A stretch of 49,811 nt of DNA, from NCBI GenBank assembly GCA_017407205.1, contig JAFQXA010000023.1, forward strand, positions 1-49,811. The letters run 5' to 3'. The notes beneath the pieces were generated by a model that saw only the letters and a program-made list of their open reading frames with translations, was not told where the DNA came from and did not search any database. This stretch comes from Clostridia bacterium. GTDB lineage: Bacteria; Bacillota; Clostridia; Christensenellales; CAG-138. A program made the position numbers and the translations under genes. Shown here in pieces: positions 8,201 to 16,275 of the stretch (positions are counted from its first letter, which is position 1; each line of letters opens with the position of its first letter).

Positions 8201-8838
8201 CTTGCATTTGCACTTTGTGCTTCAAGCGGTTCAAGCTGTGAACCCAATTCTGAAAGTATATCATTTAAGCGAACAAGATTTCTGCAAGTGGATTCAAGCT
8301 TACGCTCCGCCTCGTCCTTTCTGGCACGATACTTCATAACACCTGCGGCCTCTTCAAAAGCCGCACGCCTGTCCTCTGACTTGTTTGAAAGTATCTCCTC
8401 AACCTTTCCCTGTCCTATTATCGAATAACCCTCTTTGCCGATACCCGTATCACGCAAAAGCTCGGTTATATCCTTTAATCTTACGGGTGTTCCGCACAGT
8501 AAATATTCGCTGTCACCGCTTCTGTAAACTCGCCTTGTAAGCGAAACCTCACTGTAATCTATCGGAAGTTTTCCATCAGTATTATCAAAAACAAGCTCAA
8601 CTTCGCAAAAGCCAAGCGCACGCTTTGCTTCCGTTCCGTTAAAAATAACATCTTCCATCTTCGTACCGCGAAGTGCACGCGCACTTTGCTCGCCCAAAAC
8701 CCAGCGGATAGCATCTGCAATATTACTCTTTCCGCTGCCGTTTGGGCCTATGATGGCTGTTATTCCGTTTTCAAAATCCAGCTCCGTTTTATGAGCAAAC
8801 GACTTGAATCCGTTAATTTGAAGCTTGTTAAGTCTCAC
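5257..8838 (-). CDS. smc: Chromosome segregation ATPase SMC
   Basis: A 1193-residue condensin subunit, full length for the family. It shows the N-terminal Walker A GPNGSGKSN near 32-40, two long coiled coils (about 170-500 and 660-1010), a central hinge around 515-640 (starting near SICGVVAELMQVP), and a C-terminal head with LLSGGERALTA (signature) and FCILDEIESSLDEANV (Walker B and D-loop) near 1100-1140. It uses a GTG start with AAGGAG upstream. The scpA and scpB partner genes are not in the window. It lies 12 bases after rnc and overlaps ftsY, in the plsX-acpP-rnc-smc-ftsY operon. Confidence 0.98.
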   Translation of the reverse strand: MRLNKLQINGFKSFAHKTELDFENGITAIIGPNGSGKSNIADAIRWVLGEQSARALRGTKMEDVIFNGTEAKRALGFCEVELVFDNTDGKLPIDYSEVSLTRRVYRSGDSEYLLCGTPVRLKDITELLRDTGIGKEGYSIIGQGKVEEILSNKSEDRRAAFEEAAGVMKYRARKDEAERKLESTCRNLVRLNDILSELGSQLEPLEAQSANARKFLALREELKELEINIFLQQYDRSVEKTEALSLAIEQFSTEIEKLTASLAVVNDACVEAEENERVINLAISELQNKLLSSTSDATKNSGESNLIRERIIVANKELKNIGERIHENSEKLASLHKSSSESTNSASDFRLIYHEKEEKLSTITKKREELELKVAKKEELIETRKASVIAALNRLSDAKSRISRLEAIRETLVERLATLDDEYNNAISGGAGLDSERAQALSLYNELKEKVDTIQQKRKELINSINEANGTIISAQESISKNEQALEAMLSRINVLKEMKEAHEGYLSSVRRLFDDRKRNSQLKNSICGVVAELMQVPKEYEVAIENSLNTSLQNIVTNTEEDAKYVIEYLRRNNYGRATMLPISLMRSRTLDKAEFEACNGDDGFIGIASDLISFQEEYRGVFENLLGRTAIVRDIDSAIRISRLASSSFRIATLQGDIVAPGGAMTGGSIQKREFTLLGREREINDLVVNSEKLKKQLEADRKAIKDKKLEAENSTKSLSLLSEDYEKQNVELAKQEEKLDIINVYFNEKNAAIGKMELEKSRINDDINDIDEQCALAKIEQETLSNENIVTDDEIKNDHKELALLKKELLTVGDEETACRLELVSLEKEFKNLENETSRLMREISAIERMIASDSDLEKKQKAEIDALNKQLEDNNIKLQADEEEVAKVNKAIANKSNERESCEKRLFELRQKKDTMASQLASTQERSHKSELNLTKLKLEIANMTDKIWQDYELTYENALPFKKEISLASASARVGQLRQDIRAIGDVNISSIEDYRTTKERFDALSLQYNDLTRAENDLRKLICELMDAMKDEFAEKFELIQANFTQVFAELFGGGHAELVLSDKNDILNCDIDIIARPPGKKMQLLSLLSGGERALTAIALLFAILKLKPTAFCILDEIESSLDEANVSNFARYIKNYSSDTQFILITHRKGSMEVCNALYGVAMEEKGISKIVSAKFDEGEMLKNG

Positions 8839-8850
8839 TTTTTCTCCTTG

Positions 8851-9558
8851 TTACTGTTGTTTCAAAAGTTCAAGAACACTCTTTGCTGCGTTCTGTCCGG
8901 CTTCCTGCTTTGAATGCCCCTTGCCACTTGCATATTCCTTTCCGGCAATGGTTATGAGCATTTCAAATTCTTTTTTATGATCAGGTCCTTTTTCTGATAC
9001 AAGAACGTACTTTAAAGCCCCCATATGCTCACGCTGTACAAGTTCCTGCAATGTTGTTTTATAATCTTTGTCCGTACTTCCGTTAACTGCCTTTTCGATA
9101 TAGCTCGGAGCAAACTGCATTATAAAAGCATCTGCCTTTTCAAATCCGCCATCTTTATATATTGCACCAATGACAGCCTCGAGTGCATCGGATAAAATGG
9201 AGGGTTTTTTTCTTCCGCCGGAGTTTGACTCCCCCTTGCTTAAAAGTACAGCCTCACCAACGCCATAGTACTTTGCGACCTCAAACAAAGACGATTCGCA
9301 AACCGTCTGGGCACGCACTCTTGTCATTTTACCCTCGTTGAGTTTAGGATAGTTTTCAAAAAGATATGCACTTACCGATAATTCCAATACAGCATCACCT
9401 AAGTATTCAAGGCGCTCATTATGCTCATTATTGTTTCCGTCACCTTTTACAAACGATGTATGCGTCAACGCTGTATTTAAAAGAGAAACATCGGTAAAAT
9501 CATACCCTATTTTTTTCTGAAGTCTTTTAAGTTCTTCGCTGCGTTCAAAATCAATCAT
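8851..9558 (-). CDS. rnc: Ribonuclease III
   Basis: A 235-residue double-strand RNA endonuclease that processes rRNA precursors and structured mRNAs. The catalytic domain (about 10-155) carries the signature NERLEYLGDAVLE with the metal-binding acidic residues, and a second acidic site around LSDALEAVIGAIY near 120-130. The double-stranded RNA-binding domain follows (about 160-233), ending SKQEAGQNAAKSVLELL. Length is typical. Between acpP and rnc is a terminator-like hairpin, so rnc-smc-ftsY may be expressed below plsX-acpP levels or from a separate start. Confidence 0.97.
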   Translation of the reverse strand: MIDFERSEELKRLQKKIGYDFTDVSLLNTALTHTSFVKGDGNNNEHNERLEYLGDAVLELSVSAYLFENYPKLNEGKMTRVRAQTVCESSLFEVAKYYGVGEAVLLSKGESNSGGRKKPSILSDALEAVIGAIYKDGGFEKADAFIMQFAPSYIEKAVNGSTDKDYKTTLQELVQREHMGALKYVLVSEKGPDHKKEFEMLITIAGKEYASGKGHSKQEAGQNAAKSVLELLKQQ

Positions 9559-9569
9559 AAAGCCATTAT

Positions 9570-9609
9570 TAAAAAATGAGACAGGAGAAATAATTGCTCC
9601 CCTGCCTCA
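9570..9609 (-). terminator. Intra-operon terminator or attenuator after acpP
   Basis: Read on the minus strand, TGAGGCAGGGGAG pairs with CTCCTGTCTCA across a roughly 10-base loop and is followed by TTTTTTA. It sits between the acpP stop and the rnc start. Confidence 0.7.
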
Positions 9610-9622
9610 TCACCATGTTAAA

Positions 9623-9847
9623 TCAGTTTTTTGTAATGAAATCTACAATATCACCGACTGTCTTGATATTGGGGAGCTCATCATCGGGAATCTCAATATT
9701 ATATTTCTGCTCAAGATCCATAATAAGTTCTACAACATCAAGGGAATCCGCTTTAAGATCTTCAATCAATCTTGACTCTTTTGTTATGCTTTCGGGAGCA
9801 AGGTCCAACTGCTGCGCGATTGCATCTCTTACGCTTTCAAAGTTCAT
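9623..9847 (-). CDS. acpP: Acyl carrier protein
   Basis: A 74-residue carrier that holds growing fatty acyl chains on 4'-phosphopantetheine. The attachment serine is Ser35 in ADSLDVVEL. The protein is acidic and four-helical in pattern, ending NIKTVGDIVDFITKN. I start it at the ATG at 9847, which has GAAAGGA 8 bases upstream; a TTG six codons earlier would read through that ribosome binding site. It follows plsX, as in many Firmicutes, but the usual fabD and fabG between them are absent here. Confidence 0.96.
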   Translation of the reverse strand: MNFESVRDAIAQQLDLAPESITKESRLIEDLKADSLDVVELIMDLEQKYNIEIPDDELPNIKTVGDIVDFITKN

Positions 9848-9908
9848 TTTTATAAGTCCTTTCAATAAATATAACTACATTATATTGTAGTCGCAATCAA
9901 CAAAAATG

Positions 9909-10925
9909 TCAATCCCCTGTGTCGGAAGGCATATTTTCAATTCCGTCTTCAATAATTTTATTTACATTGCCGTTAACGATTTTGACAGCCTGTTTAACAG
10001 CCGATGAAAAAGCCTTCGCATCACTGCTTCCATGAGCTTTTATAACCGTTCCGTTTACGCCAAGTAAAGGTGCACCGCCATACTCACTGTAATCCAGCTT
10101 CTTTTTAAAACTCTTGAACGCTTTTCTTGACAAAGCAGCACCTATTTTTGACAGTTTTCTGCTCATGAGCTCTGTCTTAAGCATCGATATCATTATCTCT
10201 GCCAAACCCTCAGTATGCTTTAAAACTATATTGCCGTCAAAGCCATCACAAACAAGTATATCCGTCTTATCTGCAAGTATATCACGAGCTTCGATATTTC
10301 CTACAAAGTTAAGATCTGATTCTTCCAAAAGCTTATATGTTGCCTTAGTGAGTTCGTTACCTTTTTCGGACTCCGCACCGTTATTTAAAAGTCCTATTCT
10401 TGGTGACTTGTATGAATAAACACCTTTAAGATAAGCATCAGCCATAATAGCAAACTGCAAAAGATACTGAGGCTTGCAGTCGGTATTTGCACCGCAGTCG
10501 ATAAGCATAACCGAACCGTCATTCTTGTTAGGAAGAAATGTACCCAAAGCAGGACGTTTTATTCCTTTTATGCGTTTTACTATCAACGTAGCACCCGTAA
10601 GCAACGCACCTGTGCTGCCTGCACTAATTATGCAATCGGCTTTTTTGTCGGCAACATCTTGCAATGCCCTGACCATGGACGAATCTTTCTTGCGTTTAAT
10701 AGCCATTGTTGGTGACTCATCGCATGAAATAACTTCCGTGCAGTTAACAACGCTTACACGGCTTTTATCATATTCATATTTTTTAAGTTCTCGTAATACT
10801 TCTTCTTCAATACCATAAAAAACAATATCGAAGCCTTCATTCTGTTTTAAAGCGTTAATACAACCTTCAACTACTGCAAAAGGAGCATTATCTCCGCCAA
10901 AAGCATCAACTGCTATTTTCATCAT
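9909..10925 (-). CDS. plsX: Phosphate acyltransferase PlsX
   Basis: About 337 residues. PlsX converts acyl-ACP to acyl-phosphate, the donor for PlsY in phospholipid synthesis. The N-terminus KIAVDAFGGDNAP is the family signature, with DESPTMAIKRKKDSSM near 70-85 and a conserved SAGSTGALLTGAT near 102-115. Two adjacent ATGs are possible starts; the second (10922) aligns with the family start and is better spaced from GGAGG. It heads the operon with acpP, rnc, smc and ftsY, under a strong sigma-A-like promoter. Confidence 0.97.
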   Translation of the reverse strand: MMKIAVDAFGGDNAPFAVVEGCINALKQNEGFDIVFYGIEEEVLRELKKYEYDKSRVSVVNCTEVISCDESPTMAIKRKKDSSMVRALQDVADKKADCIISAGSTGALLTGATLIVKRIKGIKRPALGTFLPNKNDGSVMLIDCGANTDCKPQYLLQFAIMADAYLKGVYSYKSPRIGLLNNGAESEKGNELTKATYKLLEESDLNFVGNIEARDILADKTDILVCDGFDGNIVLKHTEGLAEIMISMLKTELMSRKLSKIGAALSRKAFKSFKKKLDYSEYGGAPLLGVNGTVIKAHGSSDAKAFSSAVKQAVKIVNGNVNKIIEDGIENMPSDTGD

Positions 10926-10952
10926 AATTCCTCCAAATAACTCTTAACAATT

Positions 10953-10981
10953 ATTATATAAAGTTTAGAGTTTAAGTGCAA
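10953..10981 (-). promoter_or_regulatory. Sigma-A promoter for the plsX operon
   Basis: Minus strand: TTGCAC (10976-10981), 17-bp spacer, TATAAT (10953-10958). It lies 28 bases upstream of plsX. No FapR-type operator was recognised next to it. Confidence 0.75.
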
Positions 10982-11009
10982 GACATCATTTTGTACCAAG
11001 CTTAAAAGC

Positions 11010-11040
11010 AAAACACGGTTGTCAGAAACAACCGTGTTTT
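11010..11040 (-). terminator. Terminator after hup
   Basis: A 13-bp perfect stem (AAAACACGGTTGT with its complement) around a 5-base loop, 25 bases after the hup stop. It separates hup from the plsX promoter. Confidence 0.8.
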
Positions 11041-11065
11041 ATAGCAATTTAAATTCTAACTATTA

Positions 11066-11338
11066 TTAGTTGAGAGCATCCTTGAATGCCTTGCCTGCCT
11101 TGAAAGCGGGAGCCTTGCTCTCTGCGATTTCGATTTCAGCACCTGTCATGGGGTTGTGACCCTTGCGTGCGGGACGTGTGCGAACTTCGAAAGCACCAAA
11201 GCCAACGAGCTGTACCTTGTCGCCCTTCTTAAGAGCTTCGATGATTGTGGAAAGTGTTGCGGATACAGCCTTTTCAGCATCCTTCTTGGAAAGAGCGCTG
11301 CTTTCTGCTACTGCTGCAATAAGTTCAGTTTTGTTCAT
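11066..11338 (-). CDS. hup: HU-type histone-like DNA-binding protein
   Basis: A 90-residue nucleoid protein that binds and bends DNA as a dimer. The whole family pattern is present: [12 protein letters not shown], the dimer core with [14 protein letters not shown] near 43-56, the beta-arm [15 protein letters not shown] near 57-71, and the end [12 protein letters not shown]. The arm carries the conserved NPMTG with the intercalating proline. AGGAGG precedes the start. Codon choice is biased like that of dnaK, as expected for an abundant protein. Hup directly follows mazG, matching clostridial yabN-neighbour layouts, but has its own promoter and terminator. Confidence 0.98.
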   Translation of the reverse strand: MNKTELIAAVAESSALSKKDAEKAVSATLSTIIEALKKGDKVQLVGFGAFEVRTRPARKGHNPMTGAEIEIAESKAPAFKAGKAFKDALN

Positions 11339-11384
11339 TATAAATACCTCCTAAGTAATTTTTAACATTTCATGAACTTTTTGT

Positions 11385-11413
11385 ATTTTACCAATTTTTC
11401 AAAGTAAAAACAA
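11385..11413 (-). promoter_or_regulatory. Sigma-A promoter for hup
   Basis: Minus strand: TTGTTT (11408-11413), 17-bp spacer, TAAAAT (11385-11390), about 47 bases before the start codon. A second GGCTTGTTTTTT lies upstream at 11428-11437, giving a direct repeat of the -35 region. Confidence 0.6.
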
Positions 11414-11453
11414 GCCCTAATTTTCAAAAAACAAGCCTAAATCTGGGTGTTTT

Positions 11454-12899
11454 TTAACTTTTTGTCATTTCCCAGTACTCATCAAGCTCACAAAGTGGCA
11501 TTTCTTTCAATTTTTTACCGTGTTTTATAATCAAGTTTTCCATTTTTTCGAATCTTCCTACGAATTTATCGGTTGCTTGATAAAGCATGAGTTCGGGGTC
11601 AAGTTTTAAAAGCCGTGCAACATTTACACATGAGAACAGCAAATCGCCAATCTCTTCATCAATGTTCGTATTATTACTTATAGCTTCGAAAAGCTCGTCA
11701 GTTTCTTCACGCACCTTATTTAATGCATCACTCGGATTATCCCAGTCAAAACCAACATCGGCAGCTTTCTTTTGTATTTTTGCACTTCTTAAAAGTGCCG
11801 GGAAACATCTTGGGACCGCTTTCATTACATCGGTCTGTGTATCAAAGTTTTTCTCTTTCTTCTTTAACAATTCCCAATTCTTTAAAACTTCATCCACAGA
11901 ATCCACGTTTACGGTTGCAAACACATGAGGATGGCGATAAACGAGCTTTGAAACTATTCCCGTTGTAATGTCACGCATATTAAACTCACGCTTTTCTTTT
12001 TCAAGTGCTGCATGGAATACTATTTGCAAAAGCAAGTCGCCAAGTTCCTCACACATTGCATCCGTATCCTCTCTGTCAATGGCATCCAAAACCTCATAGC
12101 TTTCCTCTATAAGCGTTGAACGCAAGGTTTCGTGAGTTTGTTTTATATCCCAAGGACAACCGTTTTTACCGCGAAGCCTGTCCACAACGTATATAAGATC
12201 ATCAAGGGAATAACTTGTCAGCTCCTCAAAAGTCACTCTTGACACAACAAGAAGGCTCGCAGCAAAATATTTTGAGGTTTCCTGTCTGTCAAGCTCATAC
12301 AATTTTATTGAATCACATTCATATTCACCGCATGAATTTATATAACAGAAGCATACCTCAAGCTCATCAGGATAGAACTCTAAAAGCTTAAGCTTAACTT
12401 CACTTGCACGCATCGGCGTATCAATTTCTTCAACGCAAAGCGGTAAAAACGTATTGATCTCAAAGTCAAGAGCTGTTGCTTCGGTCAATACTATGCTTGA
12501 AGTATCAAGTTTAAGCGGCAATACTTTTTTTGCACTTTCAAGACATCCTGCTGAAGCAATATTTATAACTTCAATCCCCTTTTTTAAGGCAAGCTTTTCT
12601 ATCTCCTTGAGTAAAGAGCTCCCTGCTCCCCTGCCCGTTACTGCAAATACTGTGTCTTCTTTATTCGCACAGTTTGTTACTCGCTTTGCTATTTCAAAAT
12701 TCAGTTCATCAAAGTCATCGCAGCCGTTATAAAGATCATCCATATCCTCAAACGCAAGACTTTCTTCAATTACCCATTGGGCACAAGGATGTTCCTTTGT
12801 CTGTAAAAGAAGTTTATCAGCACTTTTAACAGCGTTATATGCAGATAAAGATATCGAATCCTTAACAGCACCTAATGCTGCAATCACAAGCTTAGCCAT
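11454..12899 (-). CDS. mazG: MazG nucleotide pyrophosphohydrolase with degenerate tetrapyrrole-methylase-like N-domain (YabN type)
   Basis: A 481-residue housecleaning enzyme that hydrolyses nucleoside triphosphates to monophosphates. Residues about 1-215 resemble the tetrapyrrole methylase domain of YabN, but the usual glycine-rich cofactor loop is replaced by ALGAVKDSISLSAY, so methylase activity is doubtful. From about 232 comes the first MazG domain (GCPWDIKQTHETL, EESYEVLDAID, EELGDLLLQIVFHA with the EExxE/ExxD metal ligands). A second MazG domain follows (about 370-470: EETDELFEAI, EEIGDLLFSCVN). It overlaps the spoVB-like gene by 8 bases, as yabM-yabN do in Bacillus. Confidence 0.93.
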   Translation of the reverse strand: MAKLVIAALGAVKDSISLSAYNAVKSADKLLLQTKEHPCAQWVIEESLAFEDMDDLYNGCDDFDELNFEIAKRVTNCANKEDTVFAVTGRGAGSSLLKEIEKLALKKGIEVINIASAGCLESAKKVLPLKLDTSSIVLTEATALDFEINTFLPLCVEEIDTPMRASEVKLKLLEFYPDELEVCFCYINSCGEYECDSIKLYELDRQETSKYFAASLLVVSRVTFEELTSYSLDDLIYVVDRLRGKNGCPWDIKQTHETLRSTLIEESYEVLDAIDREDTDAMCEELGDLLLQIVFHAALEKEKREFNMRDITTGIVSKLVYRHPHVFATVNVDSVDEVLKNWELLKKKEKNFDTQTDVMKAVPRCFPALLRSAKIQKKAADVGFDWDNPSDALNKVREETDELFEAISNNTNIDEEIGDLLFSCVNVARLLKLDPELMLYQATDKFVGRFEKMENLIIKHGKKLKEMPLCELDEYWEMTKS

Positions 12900-14505
12900 T
12901 CTTTTTTCCTCCGTACAATAATTTTACAAGCTTCTTGCCGCCCGGTACCATCAAGAGCTCATCTCGGCTGAACATTTTAAGTGCAAATATCAAAACAACA
13001 TAAACCACTACTGCACTTCCTACCGCCAAGATTGTTGCCGTCTTTTCATGTCCTGTATTTGATACAACATTGAAAACCAAAGCGCAAACAACTCCCATTA
13101 CAAGGGAAGCTGAAATCGGTTTCACAAACACATCAAGAAGTTTTACCTGCATTTTTGAATAACGTATTGCATAAATCATATCAGCCAAGCCTGCAAAAGC
13201 ATAGCATACAACAGTTGAAACTGCAGCACCCTGTATATTGATTTCAGGGATGTTCATCAAAATTATCATTGTAACAAGCTTAAGCAAAAAGCCGATAAAA
13301 AGATTTAGGACCGGTACTACAGGCTTGCCCATGCCCTGTATCAGGCCTGTCATTGATTGTACTATTGAAAGGAATAGAACTCCAAAAGCCGCTGTACGCA
13401 TAAGGTCGCCTGCCAACACAAGTTCAGACTCGGTAAGCGATGAATAAAGCATTCCCATTATAGGTTTTCCAAGCAGGAAAAGACCTACGGCACACGGAAG
13501 ACCGATTATGAGTGCAAGCTTCAGACCCAGTCTTGATATTGTCATCATTGAAGCTCTGTCCTTTGAAGCACGCGCTGCGCTGATAGCCGGAACAAGACTC
13601 ATTGCGAGCGACATTGTAAGTACACCGGGCATATTTATAAGAGTTGTAACATTTGTTCTCAAAAGTGAATATGCTGTTTGTGCTTCTCTTAAACTGAAGC
13701 CCAGCTTCTGAAGCGTACGAAGTATCATAGCGCTGTCCAAAATGCCGGTTAAGGGGCTTATAGACGCACCAATGGTGATCGGTACGGCTATTGCAAGCAA
13801 GCTCTTTGTAACATTGGTAAGCTTGCTTTTGCTGTTTGCTTGTGAACGTGCCAATTCGTCCATTCTGCTCTTGCTCTTTCGCGCCATGAAGAAAATAGCA
13901 ACAAGTGCAACAAGCTCTGAAACAGTTACACCAATGAGCGCACCCATTGCAGCATACTCAGGACCCTTTTTCAAGAGTGCAAACGCTAACGAAAGACCGA
14001 GTGCAAGCTTAATTATCTGTTCAATAACCTGAGATACCGCAGTACCGGTCATGCGCTGGAGGCCTTGGAGATAGCCACGGTATGCACACATTACGGACAC
14101 GAACAAAAGTGCAGGAGAAAGTGCACGGAAGGACAAAGCCGCCTTGGGATTTGCGGAAATATCAGCAAGCACATCGGCACCGAGGAACATAATAAGTGTT
14201 GTAACAACACCAATACCTAAAAGCAAAACAAGTGCACGATTGAAAACAGCTTTTGCACCCCTATAATCATTAAGTGTAACACGCTCAGAAACAAGCTTTG
14301 AGATTGCTGTCGGCAAGCCTGCTGAGGATATTACAAGTAGCCAGGAATAATAGGGATAAACAACTTCATAGTAGCTCATTCCCTCTGTACCTATTGTATT
14401 TGCAAGCGGAATCCTGAATACCGCACCTATAATTTTTACTATAAGACCGGCAATACCAAGAATTGCCGCACCTTTTATAAATGATTGACCTTTGTTTTTC
14501 TCCAT
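12892..14505 (-). CDS. SpoVB/MurJ-type polysaccharide flippase (YabM-like)
   Basis: A 537-residue integral membrane protein of the MOP (multidrug/oligosaccharidyl-lipid/polysaccharide) superfamily, with about 14 hydrophobic segments. The N-terminal FIKGAAILGIAGLIVKIIGAVFR and the GTEGMSYYEVVYPYY loop are typical of the SpoVB group, which moves lipid-linked cell-wall precursors across the membrane. I start it at 14505, where GGAG is 9 bases upstream; the longer in-frame start 17 codons earlier has no ribosome binding site. It is the first gene of a spoVB-mazG pair matching yabM-yabN. Its role could be peptidoglycan, spore cortex or exopolysaccharide; the sequence does not say which. Confidence 0.9.
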   Translation of the reverse strand: MEKNKGQSFIKGAAILGIAGLIVKIIGAVFRIPLANTIGTEGMSYYEVVYPYYSWLLVISSAGLPTAISKLVSERVTLNDYRGAKAVFNRALVLLLGIGVVTTLIMFLGADVLADISANPKAALSFRALSPALLFVSVMCAYRGYLQGLQRMTGTAVSQVIEQIIKLALGLSLAFALLKKGPEYAAMGALIGVTVSELVALVAIFFMARKSKSRMDELARSQANSKSKLTNVTKSLLAIAVPITIGASISPLTGILDSAMILRTLQKLGFSLREAQTAYSLLRTNVTTLINMPGVLTMSLAMSLVPAISAARASKDRASMMTISRLGLKLALIIGLPCAVGLFLLGKPIMGMLYSSLTESELVLAGDLMRTAAFGVLFLSIVQSMTGLIQGMGKPVVPVLNLFIGFLLKLVTMIILMNIPEINIQGAAVSTVVCYAFAGLADMIYAIRYSKMQVKLLDVFVKPISASLVMGVVCALVFNVVSNTGHEKTATILAVGSAVVVYVVLIFALKMFSRDELLMVPGGKKLVKLLYGGKKNG

Positions 14506-14536
14506 AAATACCATCTCCAATACAATACTGCAGTTT

Positions 14537-14590
14537 ATTATAACAGATTTATTCAAAAATGTTCCATTTAATTAGTAAAAACTATATAAT
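14537..14590. promoter_or_regulatory. Back-to-back promoters for the spoVB-like gene and the nucleoside kinase
   Basis: Leftward: extended -10 TGT-TATAAT (TATAAT at 14537-14542), with weak -35 GGAACA at 14560-14565. Rightward: perfect TATAAT at 14585-14590, with poor -35 at 14562-14567. The two -35 regions overlap. Confidence 0.5.
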
Positions 14591-14609
14591 AATGTTTGAG
14601 GTGAGTTTA

Positions 14610-16265
14610 ATGAATATAACAATAGACGGTGTAAAACATGATGTAAAGCAAGGCACTTCTATTTTGGAAATGCTCGACAATAACTTTTTATCCTTAAAGG
14701 ATCGACCGTTAGCTGCACAAATTGGCGGTGAAATATACAGTCTCAACTATGTTCCATACCCCGATACTTCTTTAAAGCTCCTTACATATTCTTCTACAGA
14801 AGGCAGGCGTGTATACGAGCGTACTTTACAATTCGTATTTCTTGCATCAATAAATTCGCTTTTTGAAAACGCTACTGTAAGCATTGAATACACTCTCAGT
14901 TCAGGACTTTACACAAAGATAAAGAATATAAATACTCTTACCCAAAAACATGTTGATTTGATAAAAAACAAAATGCATGAAATTATCGCTGCTAAAATAC
15001 CACTTATCAGAAAGCGTCTTAGCATCGATGAAGCAATCGACTATTTTTCATCAAAAAAGCAGTTTGATAAAGTAGAGCTTTTAAAATGGCGTCGTTATAC
15101 ATATTTTGATGTATATTCCTTGTCTGATGCATACATGGACTATTATTACGGTGAAATGGCACCGGACACAAGCTATGTAAGCGTTTTTGATTTGCTTTTG
15201 CTTGATAATGCGCTTTTGCTTTTAGTCCCAAATGAGAACAATCCGCAGGTTCCTGTTTCATATATTCACGAGCCGAAGCTTTCGGCAGTATTTTCAGAAA
15301 CCGAGCATTGGAACTCCCTTATGAACTGCTCGACCGTAAGCGAGCTTAATGAACACATTAAAAATGGAACGATAAATGAGCTCATAAGGATAAACGAAGC
15401 ATTGCACGAAAAGCGTTACGCTAATATAGCGGACATGATTGTTGCCAAAAAAGCAAGAGCTGTCTTGATAGCAGGTCCCTCATCTTCGGGTAAAACCACT
15501 TCTGCAAACCGTATTTCAACGCAGCTGCGTGTTTTAGGTCAAAAGCCCGTGATGCTTTCAATGGATGACTATTATCTCAACAGAAGTGAAATGGTTCCCG
15601 ATGAAAATGGGCAATATGATTTTGAACATATAAACACCCTTGATATTCCGAGATTTTCCAATGACCTTTCGCTTCTTTTAAAAGGCGACGAAGTTGAAAC
15701 ACCGCTTTTTGACTTTACAACAGGCTCAAGAAAAAAAGAAGGGCGTAAAATAAAGCTTGGCGAAAATGAACCTTTAATAATTGAGGGCATACACGCCCTT
15801 AACCCCATTATTTTTTCGGGTAATACTGATATAAACGAAAAAGACCTGTTCAAGGTATATGTAAGCGCTCTTACAACTCTTAATATTGACTCGCATAACA
15901 GGATAAGAACAACCGATGTTCGTCTGTTAAGGCGACTTGTACGTGATAACGCTACTCGCTCAACTCCTATCGAACAAACATTGTCAATGTGGCCAAGTGT
16001 AAGACGCGGTGAGAAGCGTTGGATTTTCCCTCATCAGGAAAATGCCGATATACTTTTAAACACTACGCTGATATATGAGATAGCAGTCCTTAAAAAATAC
16101 ATTTACCCCTTGCTCCGTCAGGTTGAGAAAAAGAGTGAGCATTATGTTACAGCACGCAATCTTTTGAAGTTTTTAAATTATATTTCAGATGCCGATGTAG
16201 AGAAAGAAATCCCCCCCACTTCAATTTTGAGAGAGTTTATAGGCGGTAACACATTTTACAGATAA
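14610..16265 (+). CDS. Uridine kinase-like nucleoside kinase with TGS and threonyl-tRNA-synthetase-like N-terminus
   Basis: A 551-residue protein. Residues about 1-60 are a TGS-like ubiquitin fold, about 60-210 resemble the editing-type second domain of threonyl-tRNA synthetase, and about 275-470 are a P-loop kinase of the uridine kinase/phosphoribulokinase group: AGPSSSGKTTSANR (Walker A), MDDYYLNR, YDFEHINTLDIPRF and IIEGIHALNP. This architecture is a known clostridial and Thermotoga family whose substrate is poorly defined; uridine or cytidine is expected. The start at 14610 has GAGGTGA five bases upstream. It is followed after 10 bases by exonuclease III, probably in one transcript. Confidence 0.88.
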   Translation: MNITIDGVKHDVKQGTSILEMLDNNFLSLKDRPLAAQIGGEIYSLNYVPYPDTSLKLLTYSSTEGRRVYERTLQFVFLASINSLFENATVSIEYTLSSGLYTKIKNINTLTQKHVDLIKNKMHEIIAAKIPLIRKRLSIDEAIDYFSSKKQFDKVELLKWRRYTYFDVYSLSDAYMDYYYGEMAPDTSYVSVFDLLLLDNALLLLVPNENNPQVPVSYIHEPKLSAVFSETEHWNSLMNCSTVSELNEHIKNGTINELIRINEALHEKRYANIADMIVAKKARAVLIAGPSSSGKTTSANRISTQLRVLGQKPVMLSMDDYYLNRSEMVPDENGQYDFEHINTLDIPRFSNDLSLLLKGDEVETPLFDFTTGSRKKEGRKIKLGENEPLIIEGIHALNPIIFSGNTDINEKDLFKVYVSALTTLNIDSHNRIRTTDVRLLRRLVRDNATRSTPIEQTLSMWPSVRRGEKRWIFPHQENADILLNTTLIYEIAVLKKYIYPLLRQVEKKSEHYVTARNLLKFLNYISDADVEKEIPPTSILREFIGGNTFYR

Positions 16266-16275
16266 GGAGAATATA

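Noticed and set aside
10926..10990. FapR operator upstream of plsX
   Set aside because: The AT-rich promoter has no recognisable FapR palindrome; only a sigma-A-like promoter could be supported.
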